A DNA stretch of 64,000 bases. Origin: Streptomyces cyaneofuscatus. GTDB lineage: Bacteria; Actinomycetota; Actinomycetes; Streptomycetales; Streptomycetaceae. Every line of letters begins with the position of its first letter. Within the stretch, counting starts at the first letter, position 1. The DNA lies in the NCBI RefSeq assembly GCF_000718135.1, contig NZ_JOEM01000010.1, positions 124,001 through 188,000 on the forward strand. The letters are read 5' to 3'. A program made the translations under genes and the position numbers. Shown here one piece after another: positions 16,717 through 24,694 of this stretch. The notes below the pieces were generated by a model. It made no database searches. It had not been told where the DNA came from and was given only the letters and a program-made list of their open reading frames with translations.

Positions 16717-17913
16717 ATGTCCTTCGTCCCGTCCTCCCCCCGGCCCTCCTCCGCGTCCTCCTCCCCGTTCGACTGGATCGACGACGAGGCCCGCCGCCGG
16801 GCCGCCGCCGGACTGGTCCGGTCCCTGCGCCCGAGGAGTGCGGAAGCCGAGCTCCTCGACCTCGCGAGCAACGACTACCTGGGCCTCACCCGGCACCCGG
16901 AGGTCACCGCCGCCGCCGCTGCCGCCGCCCACCGCTGGGGTGCGGGCGCGACGGGATCCCGGCTGGTCACCGGCACCACCGCGCTCCACGCCGAACTCGA
17001 ACGGGAACTCGCCGACTTCTGCGGCTTCGAGGCGGCCCTCGTCCTCTCCTCCGGCTACGCGGCCAACCTGGCGGCGCTCACGGCACTGAGCGGGCGCGGT
17101 TCGCTCATCGTCTCCGACGCGGGCAACCACGCCTCCATCGTGGACGGCTGCCGGCTCTCCCGCGCGGAGACCGCCGTCGTCCCGCACGCCGATCCGGACG
17201 CGGTCGCCAAGGCGCTCCAGGCCCACGAGGGGCGGGCGCTCGCCGTCACCGACTCCGTCTTCTCGGTCGACGGGGACGCGGCGCCCCTGTCCGCCCTGGC
17301 CCAGGTCTGCCGCGCCGCGAACGCCGCGCTCGTCGTGGACGACGCCCACGGCCTCGGCGTGCTCGGCGACGGCGGACGCGGCGCGCTCGCCGCGGCGGGG
17401 CTGGCGGGCGGCGAGGGAGTGGTCGCCACCCTCACCCTCTCCAAGTCCCTGGGCAGCCAGGGCGGCGCGGTCCTCGGACTGGCCCGGGTCATCGACCATC
17501 TGGTCAACACGGCCCGGACGTTCATCTTCGACACCGGCCTCGCCCCGGCGGCGGCGGGCGGCGCGCTGGGCGCCCTCCGGCTGCTGCGCCGGGAACCGGA
17601 ACGGGCGGAGAGGGCCCGGGAGGTCGCCACCACGCTGTACGGGCGGCTCACCGCCGCCGGGCTGACCGCGGTCCGGCCGGACGCGGCGGTCGTCTCCGTA
17701 CGGGCCCCCTCCGCCGACGCGGCGGTGCAGTGGGCGGCGGACTGCCGGGTGGCCGGAGTGGCGGCCGGGTGCTTCCGGCCGCCGTCGGTGCCGGACGGCA
17801 TCTCCCGGCTGCGGCTGACCGCGCGGGCGGACCTCACCGAGGAGCAGATCGCAGCCGCGGTGGCCACGATCGTCGCCGCCGCTCCCCGGGAGGCCCTGAC
17901 TCCGCTCAGCTGA
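16717..17913 (+). CDS. bioF: 8-amino-7-oxononanoate synthase
   Basis: 398 aa. PLP enzyme of the alpha-oxoamine synthase family that condenses pimeloyl-thioester with L-alanine, the first ring-forming step to biotin. Motifs: [16 protein letters not shown] (about 48-63), [50 protein letters not shown] (Asp and His stacking on PLP) and the Schiff-base lysine in [12 protein letters not shown]. Start ATG 16717 has AAAGGGGACC upstream. Divergent from bioBAD, so the window contains four biotin genes. A 20-residue Ser/Pro-rich leader precedes the domain. Confidence 0.95.
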   Translation: MSFVPSSPRPSSASSSPFDWIDDEARRRAAAGLVRSLRPRSAEAELLDLASNDYLGLTRHPEVTAAAAAAAHRWGAGATGSRLVTGTTALHAELERELADFCGFEAALVLSSGYAANLAALTALSGRGSLIVSDAGNHASIVDGCRLSRAETAVVPHADPDAVAKALQAHEGRALAVTDSVFSVDGDAAPLSALAQVCRAANAALVVDDAHGLGVLGDGGRGALAAAGLAGGEGVVATLTLSKSLGSQGGAVLGLARVIDHLVNTARTFIFDTGLAPAAAGGALGALRLLRREPERAERAREVATTLYGRLTAAGLTAVRPDAAVVSVRAPSADAAVQWAADCRVAGVAAGCFRPPSVPDGISRLRLTARADLTEEQIAAAVATIVAAAPREALTPLS

Positions 17914-18151
17914 CCTGCTGCCTGTCCAGTCCGGCCACGAAGGTGGTCCAGGCCGTCGCGGAGAAGCGCAGCGGCGGCCGGTCCACGTCCTTGGAGTCGC
18001 GTACGGCGAGGAGCGCGCCGCCGGAGTCCGGGCCGCCGAGCCGCGCGGTCTCCACGCAGTTGTTCATTCCGGTGGAGCGGCTGCTGTGGCGCCAGCGGAG
18101 CGGTGGCTCGGCGGCGGCCGGTGACGTGGGCGGTACGAGACGGTCGGACAT
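17906..18151 (-). CDS. DUF397 domain protein
   Basis: 81 aa. The DUF397 core is [21 protein letters not shown] followed by [28 protein letters not shown] (about 18-77). Such proteins nearly always accompany an XRE regulator with DUF5753; that gene lies 53 bp upstream on the same strand. In the S. coelicolor whiJ locus the small DUF397 partner modulates the DNA-binding protein, so this is probably the same arrangement. Its 3' end overlaps the bioF 3' end by 8 bp, tail to tail. Confidence 0.88.
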   Translation of the reverse strand: MSDRLVPPTSPAAAEPPLRWRHSSRSTGMNNCVETARLGGPDSGGALLAVRDSKDVDRPPLRFSATAWTTFVAGLDRQQVS

Positions 18152-18204
18152 GGTGCCCCCCTCGGGCAGAGTCGGACGTCCTGTCGGTTCAGCGGATCAT
18201 CGTG

Positions 18205-19065
18205 CTAGCGCAAGCCGCAGCGGATCGCGTCGATGAGGTCCAGCGATCCGTCCGGCGTCAGTGCGTGTGCCTGCAGAGTGCGGAAGGCCGAGCCGTACGC
18301 CTCAAGGTCTTCTCTCCGCTCCAGATAGAGGCTACTCGTCAAGTGGTCGAGAACGACCACGTCCAGATCAGAAATGTGCGGAAAGGAGAAGATGACGAAA
18401 GGAGAAGTGAGTCCGACGTACCCGCCGACCGAGAACGGCAGCAACTGAAGCTGTACGTGGGGGAGTTGAGCCACCTGTGTCAGGTGGTCGAGCTGGTCCC
18501 GCATCACCTCGGTCCCGCCCACCTTCCGGTGCAGCACCGCCTCGTCCAGCACGGCGGTGAACTGCAGCGGCGGCGTCGCGCGCAGCACCCGCTGACGGGT
18601 CAGCCGCACCTCGACCAGCGAGTCGAGATGGTTCGCGGGCAAGCCGTCGAGCGAGGCGCGGGTCACCGCCCGCGCGTAGCCGGCCGTCTGGAGGAGGCCC
18701 GGCACCACCGAGGTCTCCAGGGTCCGCACCGTATCGGCCTGGGACTCCAGGCTGATGAAGTCGCGGTACTGGGGCGGGATCAGCCCGCGGTACGCGTGCC
18801 ACCACCCCGCGCCTCCGCCGCCCGCCGAACCCGCCAGCACTTCGAGCAGGGCGCGCAACTGCGCGTCGCGCACCGCGTACAGATCGAGCAGACGCGTCAC
18901 GTCGTCGGGGGTGACCCCGCTGGCGCCGGTCTCGATACGGCTCACCTTCGACTGGTGCCAGCCGAGCAGGTGCGCCGCGTCCCGGCTGGTCAGTCCGGAG
19001 CCGTGCCGCAGGTTCCGTAACTCCTCGCCGAGCTTCCGTCGTCGGACGACGGGGCCGTGCTGCAT
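18205..19065 (-). CDS. XRE-family regulator with DUF5753 domain (WhiJ-like)
   Basis: 286 aa. Helix-turn-helix at about 10-65 (LGEELRNLRHGSGLTSRDAAHLLGWHQSKVSRIETG); DUF5753 ligand/partner domain from about 95 (WWHAYRGLIPPQYRDFISLESQADTVRTLETSVVPGLLQTAGYARAV) to the end, including VLDEAVLHRKVGG and QLLPFSVGGY. Together with the DUF397 gene downstream and the divergent HATPase gene at 19326 it forms the three-part cassette typical of Streptomyces developmental loci. The cassette's target is unknown; the AT-rich dyad at 19207 is a candidate site. Confidence 0.9.
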   Translation of the reverse strand: MQHGPVVRRRKLGEELRNLRHGSGLTSRDAAHLLGWHQSKVSRIETGASGVTPDDVTRLLDLYAVRDAQLRALLEVLAGSAGGGGAGWWHAYRGLIPPQYRDFISLESQADTVRTLETSVVPGLLQTAGYARAVTRASLDGLPANHLDSLVEVRLTRQRVLRATPPLQFTAVLDEAVLHRKVGGTEVMRDQLDHLTQVAQLPHVQLQLLPFSVGGYVGLTSPFVIFSFPHISDLDVVVLDHLTSSLYLERREDLEAYGSAFRTLQAHALTPDGSLDLIDAIRCGLR

Positions 19066-19090
19066 TCAGGTCTCCTCGCGCTGTGCGGTA

Positions 19091-19114
19091 CGGAACGGAA
19101 CGGAACGGGACGGG
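19091..19114. repeat. CGGAA pentanucleotide repeat
   Basis: Three exact CGGAA units (19091-19105) followed by CGGGA and CGGG, 25 bp upstream of the XRE regulator start on its promoter side. Slippage-prone low-copy tract. Confidence 0.6.
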
Positions 19115-19206
19115 TCCGACACGCACCGCAAGATTCGGGCCCGCAGAGGGGTCAGTGTGCCCTTCGACCGGGTGGTGCGGGACCCGAATTCACCGCTTCG
19201 AGCGAC

Positions 19207-19222
19207 AGATATATGCATATCT
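19207..19222. promoter_or_regulatory. AT-rich dyad between the XRE and HATPase genes
   Basis: AGATAT-ATGC-ATATCT, a 6-bp inverted repeat with a 4-bp centre, is the most AT-rich spot in this 260-bp divergent region. It could supply a -10 in either direction and an operator for the XRE protein. Confidence 0.45.
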
Positions 19223-19278
19223 TGGTCGAACGTCGTTACAGCGAGCTTCAACAGTGGCAGTCTGGCGCGAAGCACAAT

Positions 19279-19303
19279 CCCGGCCGACCGCGGGTCGGCC
19301 GGG
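19279..19303 (+). promoter_or_regulatory. Stable hairpin in the HATPase leader
   Basis: Perfect 11-bp arms CCCGGCCGACC (19279-19289) and GGTCGGCCGGG (19293-19303), three-base loop, ending 22 nt before the ATG at 19326. It would form in the 5' UTR if the transcript starts upstream. Confidence 0.5.
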
Positions 19304-19325
19304 GCGCGAAAGGGACGGCGTCGCC

Positions 19326-19757
19326 ATGGCAGACCATCAGGAAGCAACCGTCACCCTGCCGAGCGATCCGGTCTCGGTCTCCTCGGCCCGCAGATTCGTG
19401 GCCAGGACCTTGGCCGAATGGGGCCTCTCCGAGGACACGGAGCTGGCCGACACCATCCGGCTGATCATCTCCGAACTGGCCACCAACTCCGTCCAGCACA
19501 CCTTCGGCCAGTCGCCCACCTTCACGGTCGATCTGCGCCTCGAACGCGACGAGGAACTGCGCCTCGGGGTGACGGACAGTCACCCCCGGTGGCCCCAGCG
19601 GCTGCCCGCCGCCGTACGGCAGGACAACGGTCGCGGCATGGTGATCATCCGGGCGCTGGCCAAGGAGTACGGGGGACGGCTCACGGTCGTCCCGACGGCC
19701 GAGGGCGGCAAGACGGTCTGGATCGCGCTGCCCTGGGCGGTGCCGGTCCAGGGCTGA
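19326..19757 (+). CDS. ATP-binding protein, anti-sigma-factor-like (HATPase_c_2)
   Basis: 143 aa from ATG 19326 (MADHQEATVTLPSDPVSVSS), preceded by AAAGGGACGG; the open frame extends upstream without similarity. SpoIIAB/RsbW-like kinase fold: N box ADTIRLIISELATNSVQHTF with the catalytic Asn, G1-type LGVTDSHPRWPQ, and G2-type DNGRGMVIIRALAKEYGG. These proteins phosphorylate anti-sigma antagonists or bind sigma factors; in the WhiJ-type cassette they sit beside XRE and DUF397 genes, as here. No anti-sigma antagonist is encoded nearby. Confidence 0.88.
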   Translation: MADHQEATVTLPSDPVSVSSARRFVARTLAEWGLSEDTELADTIRLIISELATNSVQHTFGQSPTFTVDLRLERDEELRLGVTDSHPRWPQRLPAAVRQDNGRGMVIIRALAKEYGGRLTVVPTAEGGKTVWIALPWAVPVQG

Positions 19758-19809
19758 CGGGACGGCGCAAGGCTCCGAACCGGCCAATAACTCGTCGTGG
19801 TCCACGCAA

Positions 19810-20880
19810 ATGCGCAGGACATGGCCGGAGGGCCTGCCTTCGTCCGACGGTGCTGCTCGGATCGAAGCGTATCCGAGCGGTATCAACTGTTCACACGGGG
19901 GACTTGTGGAATGCGATCAGCCCAGCCGACCGCCGAATGCTCTAGCCGTCAGGTGCGCGACAGCAGCCGCGGACGCCGTCGGAGTGCGACGGGTCGAGGC
20001 GGTCCAGTTCACCGCGGACTTCTCTGTGGACGTCCACCACTACGGGCTTCGCCGCAAGCGCTGCCTCGTCCTGGGCCTTCCGCTCTGGGCCGCCCACCCT
20101 CCGCAGCAGCGCATCGCCGCCGTGGCCCAGGCGTTGGGGCGAAGCGCTCCCGGCGACGTCCGGAACGGTGCGGTGGTCGGCTCGGCCCTCGAATCGCTGA
20201 CGGCCGGATCATGGACCATGCGAACCGGCGGCGGACGTGCTGCCGCGGCACCACGTGTCAAAACCCTCGTCTGGTACGCGGAAGAGGTGGACGAGGGTTC
20301 CCGGCGCTTCCACGCGCGGGGGCGGAGGGTCGAGTGGCTGATATGGCTGCTGCGCAAGGCGATGACCGGGACGGCCCGCCTGCTGCTGCGGCTCACGCGG
20401 CCGACCGCCCGGCGTGCGCTGTTCGAGGCGGACGACGCGGCGGCCCGTACGGCTTCCTCGCAAGCCACTGTCGGCGCACTGTGTGACCGACGTCTGGAAG
20501 CCTCGATAGGCCGCGAGATGCATCGCCTGGTCATCGAGAAGAAGACACTCGTGAGGGCTCAGGCCCCCGAGGGTGCGCAGGACGACTTCTGGAAGAGCGT
20601 CGCCGAGCACGCGGCCCGTCTGCGGGAACAGGAAGACCTGGCCGAGTCCTCAGAACCCGAGCCTTCCGCACCCGAGTCCCCGGGAGGCGCTCCAGCCTCC
20701 ACCTCTCACATTTCCGACACCCTGCGCCTGGCACGACTGGCCCACGCCCCGCAACGCCCCGCGACGATCACCCTCGACGAGCCCGGGCGAGCCCGCGTCG
20801 AGGACGAACTCCGCCTGCCCAAGCAGGCGGTGGAGCGACTGACGCGGCGGGACGGCGTACCTCTGGCCGGTCGGTCCTGA
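19810..20880 (+). CDS. M48-peptidase-like protein lacking the zinc-binding motif
   Basis: 356 aa as the longest frame; the first ~35 residues look non-coding, so the start may be a GTG near 19902 or the gene may be 5'-truncated. Residues ~43-130 (YGLRRKRCLVLGLPLWAAHPPQQRIAAVAQALGR, then GDVRNGAVVGSALESL) align by eye with Streptomyces M48 metallopeptidases, where the same stretch reads QRxAxLxHELGHxxxGDxRxG. Here HELGH is replaced by QALGR (107-111). The later RRALFEADDAAARTASS matches the region with the third zinc ligand, also changed. The usual N-terminal membrane helices are missing. A pseudo-enzyme or a decaying remnant; the C-terminal half is acidic and Pro-rich. Confidence 0.6.
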   Translation: MRRTWPEGLPSSDGAARIEAYPSGINCSHGGLVECDQPSRPPNALAVRCATAAADAVGVRRVEAVQFTADFSVDVHHYGLRRKRCLVLGLPLWAAHPPQQRIAAVAQALGRSAPGDVRNGAVVGSALESLTAGSWTMRTGGGRAAAAPRVKTLVWYAEEVDEGSRRFHARGRRVEWLIWLLRKAMTGTARLLLRLTRPTARRALFEADDAAARTASSQATVGALCDRRLEASIGREMHRLVIEKKTLVRAQAPEGAQDDFWKSVAEHAARLREQEDLAESSEPEPSAPESPGGAPASTSHISDTLRLARLAHAPQRPATITLDEPGRARVEDELRLPKQAVERLTRRDGVPLAGRS

Positions 20881-20913
20881 GTCCGGCCGGATCCGGAGCT
20901 GGGAGGCGGCCGC

Positions 20914-21828
20914 TCAGAGCACCGCCGCCCGTCCGAACCCGCTCCGCAGCAGGGCGAGCAGCGTCGCCGCCGCGGCGGTCGCCCGGTCGCCGCGGTGCAC
21001 CACGGAGATCGTCCGGCGGAACTCCGCGGGCTCCAGCCGCCGGACCGCCAGTGCCGTGGACGACAGCGACGCGACCATCTCCGGCACCACCGCCACCCCG
21101 AGCCCCGCGCTGACCAGCGCGCACACCAGCGCATAACCGGGCGACTCGCACACCACCGCCGGGGTGGCGCCCGCCGCCGCCAGCGCGCTCTCCACCCCGC
21201 GCCGGGGCGGATGCGCCGGAGCGCTGCTGATCAGCGGCCGGCCCGCCAGCTCGGCGACCGGCAGCCGGCCGGACCCTTCGGAGAGCCGGTGCCCGACCGC
21301 GGTCGCCAGCACCAGCTCCTCCACCAGCAGGGGCTCCACGGTGACGCCCGGCGGCGGCGGATCGGCCACCGCCGGTTCGTAGGTGTGGGTCAGCGCCAGG
21401 TCCACCTCGCCCGCGGTGACCGCCGCGATCCCACCCGGCGGCTCGTACTCGGTGACGGCCAGCTCGACGTCCGGATGGGCCCGCCGGAACGCGCTCAGGA
21501 CGGGCGGCAGCAGATGGACCCCGGCCGTCGTGAACGTTCCCACCCGCAGCCTGCCGCCCGACAGCCCGGCCAGCTGCGCCAGCTCGTGCCGCGCCTGGTC
21601 CAGCTCGTCCAGGACCCGCCGGGCCCGCCCCGCCAGCAGCTCACCGGCGGCCGTCAGCCTCGCCCCGCGATGGTGGCGCACCAGCAGCGTCGCCCCGGCC
21701 TCCCGCTCCAGCTTGGCCAGCTGCTGGGAGAGCGCGGGCGCGGTGTAGCCCAGGTGGGCGGCGGCCCGCGTGATCGATCCGGTCTCGGCGACCGCCACCA
21801 GTGCGGCGAGCCGCGTCGGGTCGTACAT
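20914..21828 (-). CDS. LysR-family transcriptional regulator
   Basis: 304 aa. N-terminal winged helix (LAALVAVAETGSITRAAAHLGYTAPALSQQLAKLEREAGATLLVRHHRG, residues ~8-57), then the two-lobed substrate-binding domain beginning LRVGTFTTAGVHLLPPVLSAF. Divergent from the LysE-family exporter at 21901 with a 72-bp gap, the classic LysR-target layout. The T-N11-A operator was not resolved by eye. The effector is likely the exported amino acid or a derivative. Confidence 0.92.
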   Translation of the reverse strand: MYDPTRLAALVAVAETGSITRAAAHLGYTAPALSQQLAKLEREAGATLLVRHHRGARLTAAGELLAGRARRVLDELDQARHELAQLAGLSGGRLRVGTFTTAGVHLLPPVLSAFRRAHPDVELAVTEYEPPGGIAAVTAGEVDLALTHTYEPAVADPPPPGVTVEPLLVEELVLATAVGHRLSEGSGRLPVAELAGRPLISSAPAHPPRRGVESALAAAGATPAVVCESPGYALVCALVSAGLGVAVVPEMVASLSSTALAVRRLEPAEFRRTISVVHRGDRATAAAATLLALLRSGFGRAAVL

Positions 21829-21900
21829 GAAGCGTTCCTTTAGGCAGACCCAGAAGATTGCAAGTACACGCTAAAGGCTCCGCCGGTCCAGTCTTGACCC

Positions 21901-22581
21901 ATGGACGCACAACTGATCGCCTTCACCGGGGTCGCCGCCGGCATGGTCGCGCTGCCGGGCGCCGACTTCACCGTCGTCGTACGCAACGCCCTGGCCTCAC
22001 GCACCGCCGGTCTGGCCACCGCTCTCGGCGTCGCCGGGGGACTGCTCGTCCACACCGCGCTCGCCGTTGCGGGGCTCGCCGCGGTGCTGGTGACGATGCC
22101 CGTCCTCTTCCGCACGGTCCAACTGCTCGGCGGCGCGTACGTGCTCTACCTCGGGATCAGCGCCCTGTACGCGATCCGGCGCCGGGTCTCCGAGGAGGGC
22201 CGTGCGCCGGACCGGGCACCGGGGCCGGAGGGGGCGAAGGGGCCGGAGGGGGCGGAGGGGGCGAGGGGGCCGGAGGGGCTCGGGCGCGCGCTGCGCCAGG
22301 GGTTCCTGACCAACGCGCTCAACCCGAAGGCGCCGGTCCTCTTCCTCAGCCTGCTGCCGCAGTTCGTCCCGGACGGGCAGCCGCCGCTGCCCAGGACCCT
22401 TCTGCTCGCCGCCCTCGTGGTCGCCCTCGCCCTCGTCTGGTTCTCGGCCCTCGCCCTGCTCGTGGACCGGCTGGGGCGGTGGCTGCGCCGACCGCGTACC
22501 GCCCGGGCGATCGAGGGCGGCAGCGGCGTGGCGCTCACCGGACTGGGACTGGCGCTGGTGACCGGGCCCCTCCTGCGCTGA
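21901..22581 (+). CDS. LysE/RhtB-family exporter
   Basis: 226 aa. Opens MDAQLIAFTGVAAGMVALPGADFTVVVRNALASRTAGLATALGVAGG, where family members have a P-G-P motif (here LPGAD), then YVLYLGISALYAIRRR and FLTNALNPKAPVLFLSLLPQFV, all hallmarks. About six membrane helices. The loop at about 100-125 is a Gly-rich low-complexity insert (GPEGAKGPEGAEGARGPEG), probably cytoplasmic and grown by repeat expansion. Amino acid or related metabolite export at the inner membrane, likely controlled by the divergent LysR. Confidence 0.9.
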   Translation: MDAQLIAFTGVAAGMVALPGADFTVVVRNALASRTAGLATALGVAGGLLVHTALAVAGLAAVLVTMPVLFRTVQLLGGAYVLYLGISALYAIRRRVSEEGRAPDRAPGPEGAKGPEGAEGARGPEGLGRALRQGFLTNALNPKAPVLFLSLLPQFVPDGQPPLPRTLLLAALVVALALVWFSALALLVDRLGRWLRRPRTARAIEGGSGVALTGLGLALVTGPLLR

Positions 22582-22597
22582 GCAGGGGCGCCGGGGG

Positions 22598-22641
22598 CCT
22601 TGCGGGCGGCACCGAGAGGTGCGCTCCTGCCGCCCGCAAGG
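22598..22641. terminator. Bidirectional hairpin terminator
   Basis: Perfect 14-bp arms CCTTGCGGGCGGCA (22598-22611) and TGCCGCCCGCAAGG (22628-22641), 16-base loop, between the convergent LysE and NlpC/P60 genes. Confidence 0.75.
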
Positions 22642-22662
22642 GAAGAGCGTCCGGCAGGTGGG

Positions 22663-23133
22663 TCAGCGGACCCGTCCGTACCAGACGCTCTTGGACCAGA
22701 TTTTCGCCTTGCGCACCACATCCCCGGATTTGGGGGAGTGCCAGATCTTGCCGCCCCCGGCGTAGATGCCCACGTGGTAGACGCTGCGGCCGGAATGGAA
22801 GAAGACCAGGTCGCCGGGTTTCCGCTTCGACGAGGAGATCCGGCTGGTCTTGTTGTACTGCTGCTGCGCTGTGCGGGGAAGTTTCTTCCCGGCCTTCTTG
22901 AACGAGTAGAGAGTCAGCCCCGAGCAGTCGAACCGGCTGGGACCCGCGGCCCCGTACTTGTAAGGAGCCCCCTTCTTCGACGCGGCGATCTTGAGTGCCT
23001 TCGTCGAATGGGTGGCGGCCTCGGCATCGGCGACCAGACCTGGCGCCAGCATCGAGGACGTCACGGCCAGGGTGAGTACGGAAGCCGTACCGACCCGGGC
23101 GAACAGAGACGGGACATGAACCTGCGCAGACAT
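22663..23133 (-). CDS. Secreted NlpC/P60 cell-wall hydrolase
   Basis: 156 aa from ATG 23133, with GAAGG seven bases upstream; a TTG at 23139 is in frame but lies inside that spacing. Signal peptide (SVLTLAVTSSMLAPGLVADAEA, cleavage near residue 39-40) is followed directly by an NlpC/P60 domain: catalytic C70 in RFDCSGL, H120 in VYHVGIY, H132 in IWHSP. Cleaves peptidoglycan stem peptides, probably the gamma-D-Glu-meso-DAP bond. Minimal single-domain form. Its long leader contains a c-di-AMP riboswitch, linking expression to the second messenger that controls wall hydrolases in Streptomyces. Confidence 0.93.
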   Translation of the reverse strand: MSAQVHVPSLFARVGTASVLTLAVTSSMLAPGLVADAEAATHSTKALKIAASKKGAPYKYGAAGPSRFDCSGLTLYSFKKAGKKLPRTAQQQYNKTSRISSSKRKPGDLVFFHSGRSVYHVGIYAGGGKIWHSPKSGDVVRKAKIWSKSVWYGRVR

Positions 23134-23145
23134 GCGCAACCCTTC

Positions 23146-23326
23146 GTCAGCCGCCTGTGAAGGATGACCTGTCGGGTTCGGGCTGGCGAAGTTGCCCGGC
23201 CGCTTGACGCGGCTTCACCCCGAGGGCTTCCCGGTCTCCCGGTCGGCCCGTTGTGCTCGGGTCCTCCACTCCTGCCGATCCACTCCTTGTCGACCAGTCA
23301 TCCGGGAAGCGGCAGGACTCGGCGTC
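23146..23326 (-). promoter_or_regulatory. c-di-AMP riboswitch (ydaO/yuaA class)
   Basis: On the minus strand the leader of the NlpC/P60 gene contains, in order, GCCGAGTCCTGCCG, GATGACTGGTCG, ATCGGCAGGAGTGGAGGACC, GGGGTGAAGCCGC, and near its 3' end CAGCCCGAACCCGACAGGTC and CACAGGCGGCTGACGAAGG. The GGGGTGAA and CCGAACCCGACAG boxes and the order match the ydaO consensus. In actinobacteria this class senses c-di-AMP and controls resuscitation factors and wall hydrolases. The RBS GAAGG sits right at its 3' edge. Exact boundaries are approximate. Confidence 0.85.
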
Positions 23327-23676
23327 CACCCGGACCGCCCCGCCGCGGTGGCGGGGGCTTGTCGTCCCAGGGATCTTGACTCACGAAGTGCCGGATTTCC
23401 GAGCTGAAACAGTCATTTGTGAGTCTCCTCACCACTGAACCGTTCGGGTGGACGGGGCGGATTCGCGCCCGTTGATGAGCCTGGCGCACGCCCCCGTACC
23501 AGCGACGAAAGGCCGCATTTCGTGTACGGCTCCCGCGTCGAGCGCAAGTTGGGACGTCGCTCGCGCGGGTGATCGCCTACGCCGAACGAGCGAGGAAAAT
23601 TGATCGCGTCACCGGGCGTGTCGCGCGCGGGGCGACCGTCCCGCTCCCGTGATGCGCTCCCGGCGCGCGGAGCGGC
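23327..23676 (-). other. Non-coding region upstream of the riboswitch
   Basis: About 350 bp without a convincing gene in either direction. It should hold the promoter of the riboswitch-controlled NlpC/P60 gene. A small hairpin GTGAG-TCTC-CTCAC occurs at 23419-23432, and the related string CTCAC appears again at about 23391 (CTTGACTCACG), so CTCAC/GTGAG occurs three times within 45 bp. I could not assign -10/-35 boxes with confidence. The rest, toward 23676, shows no structure I recognise. Confidence 0.5.
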
Positions 23677-23982
23677 TCAGTTCGGGGTCGGCGGCACGGC
23701 GACCCTGCCCGCCCGCCGCTCGCCGTCCAGCACGCGCAGGGCCCGCGCGAGCGTCGCCGCGTGGATCTGCCGCTCGCCGCGCTCGTGCATCAGGGAGAGG
23801 GCATCGCGCAGGGCCGCGGCCCGGGAGACCAGGGCCTGCGCGGCTCTCAGCGCGCTGTAGGTGTCGCTGCCGCGAGCCGGGTTGATACGGCCCACCTGGT
23901 CGAGGACCGCCAGGTAGCAGTCGATCAGCTCACCCTCGGCGCGGGTCAGTGCGGGCAGGGGCGGGAACTCCGTGGGTTCCAT
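23677..23982 (-). CDS. Hypothetical helical protein downstream of the ClpP-like gene
   Basis: 101 aa, not recognised. Predicted mostly alpha-helical (LTRAEGELIDCYLAVLDQVGRIN, SALRAAQALVSRAAALRDALSLMHERGERQIHAATLARALRVLDGER), no signal peptide or Cys motif. Its start is 7 bp after the ClpP-like stop, so the two are almost certainly one operon. It could be a partner or adaptor of that ClpP homologue; this rests only on gene order. Confidence 0.7.
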   Translation of the reverse strand: MEPTEFPPLPALTRAEGELIDCYLAVLDQVGRINPARGSDTYSALRAAQALVSRAAALRDALSLMHERGERQIHAATLARALRVLDGERRAGRVAVPPTPN

Positions 23983-23989
23983 GGGCGGT

Positions 23990-24625
23990 TCACCTCACGT
24001 CGTGCGGCGGCTGGGAGAGCGTGCGGTTCTCCACGACGTGGTCCACCAGCCCGTAGGCGCGAGCGGCCTCCGCGTCGAGGATGGTGTTGCGCTCGATGTC
24101 GGCGGTGACCCGCTCGGCGGTCCGGCCCGTGTGCCGGACCAGCATGTCCGTGAACAGCTCGCGGGTGCGCACCAGTTCGCGCGCGTGGATCTCCAGGTCG
24201 GACGGCTGGCCCTGCAACGGCTCGGCCAGCGCGGGTTGCTGAATGACTACCCGCGCGCCGGGCAGGGCATGTCGCCGCCCCGGAGCCCCGGCCGCCAGAA
24301 GAACGGCCGCGTAGGAGCCGGCCTGCCCCAAACAGAAGGTCTCCACCTCGCACGTCAGAAACCGCATCGTGTCGTAGACCGCGGCCATCGCCCCGAACGC
24401 GCCGCCGGGGCAGTTGATGTAGAGCGACAGCGGCCGGTCCGGCTCGGCGTGCTCCAGGTACATGAACTGCGCGATCAGATCGCTCGCGGCGGTGTCGTCG
24501 ATCGGACTCCCGAGGAAGACGATCTGCTTGGACAGGAGCTTGGAGTACGGGTCCTGGGTCCGGGTCCCGGTCGCGGTGCGCTCGGTGAACTCGGGCAGTA
24601 CGTAACGGGCGTCGGGTCGGATCAT
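23990..24625 (-). CDS. ClpP-family protein with altered catalytic triad
   Basis: 211 aa from ATG 24625 ([20 protein letters not shown]). The fold is clear: [77 protein letters not shown]. The nucleophile position is kept (S104 in QAGSYAA). The catalytic His, normally in IHQP, is Gln (Q129 in IQQP), and the triad Asp, normally in ERD, is Asn (N180 in IERNTI). So it is probably a non-proteolytic ClpP/ClpR-type subunit that mixes with active ClpP elsewhere, or a divergent paralogue. No clpX/clpC or second clpP adjoins. A dyad overlaps its promoter side. Confidence 0.85.
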   Translation of the reverse strand: MIRPDARYVLPEFTERTATGTRTQDPYSKLLSKQIVFLGSPIDDTAASDLIAQFMYLEHAEPDRPLSLYINCPGGAFGAMAAVYDTMRFLTCEVETFCLGQAGSYAAVLLAAGAPGRRHALPGARVVIQQPALAEPLQGQPSDLEIHARELVRTRELFTDMLVRHTGRTAERVTADIERNTILDAEAARAYGLVDHVVENRTLSQPPHDVR

Positions 24626-24694
24626 GGCGGAGCCCCTCTCCTGGGTGCGTGACGGAACGCAGGGGCAGCGCAGGTCCGCTCCGCGCTCACGCCC

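Noticed and set aside
23327..23676. Short open frames in the region upstream of the NlpC/P60 riboswitch
   Set aside because: They have no RBS, no codon bias and no similarity; the region is better explained as promoter and leader.
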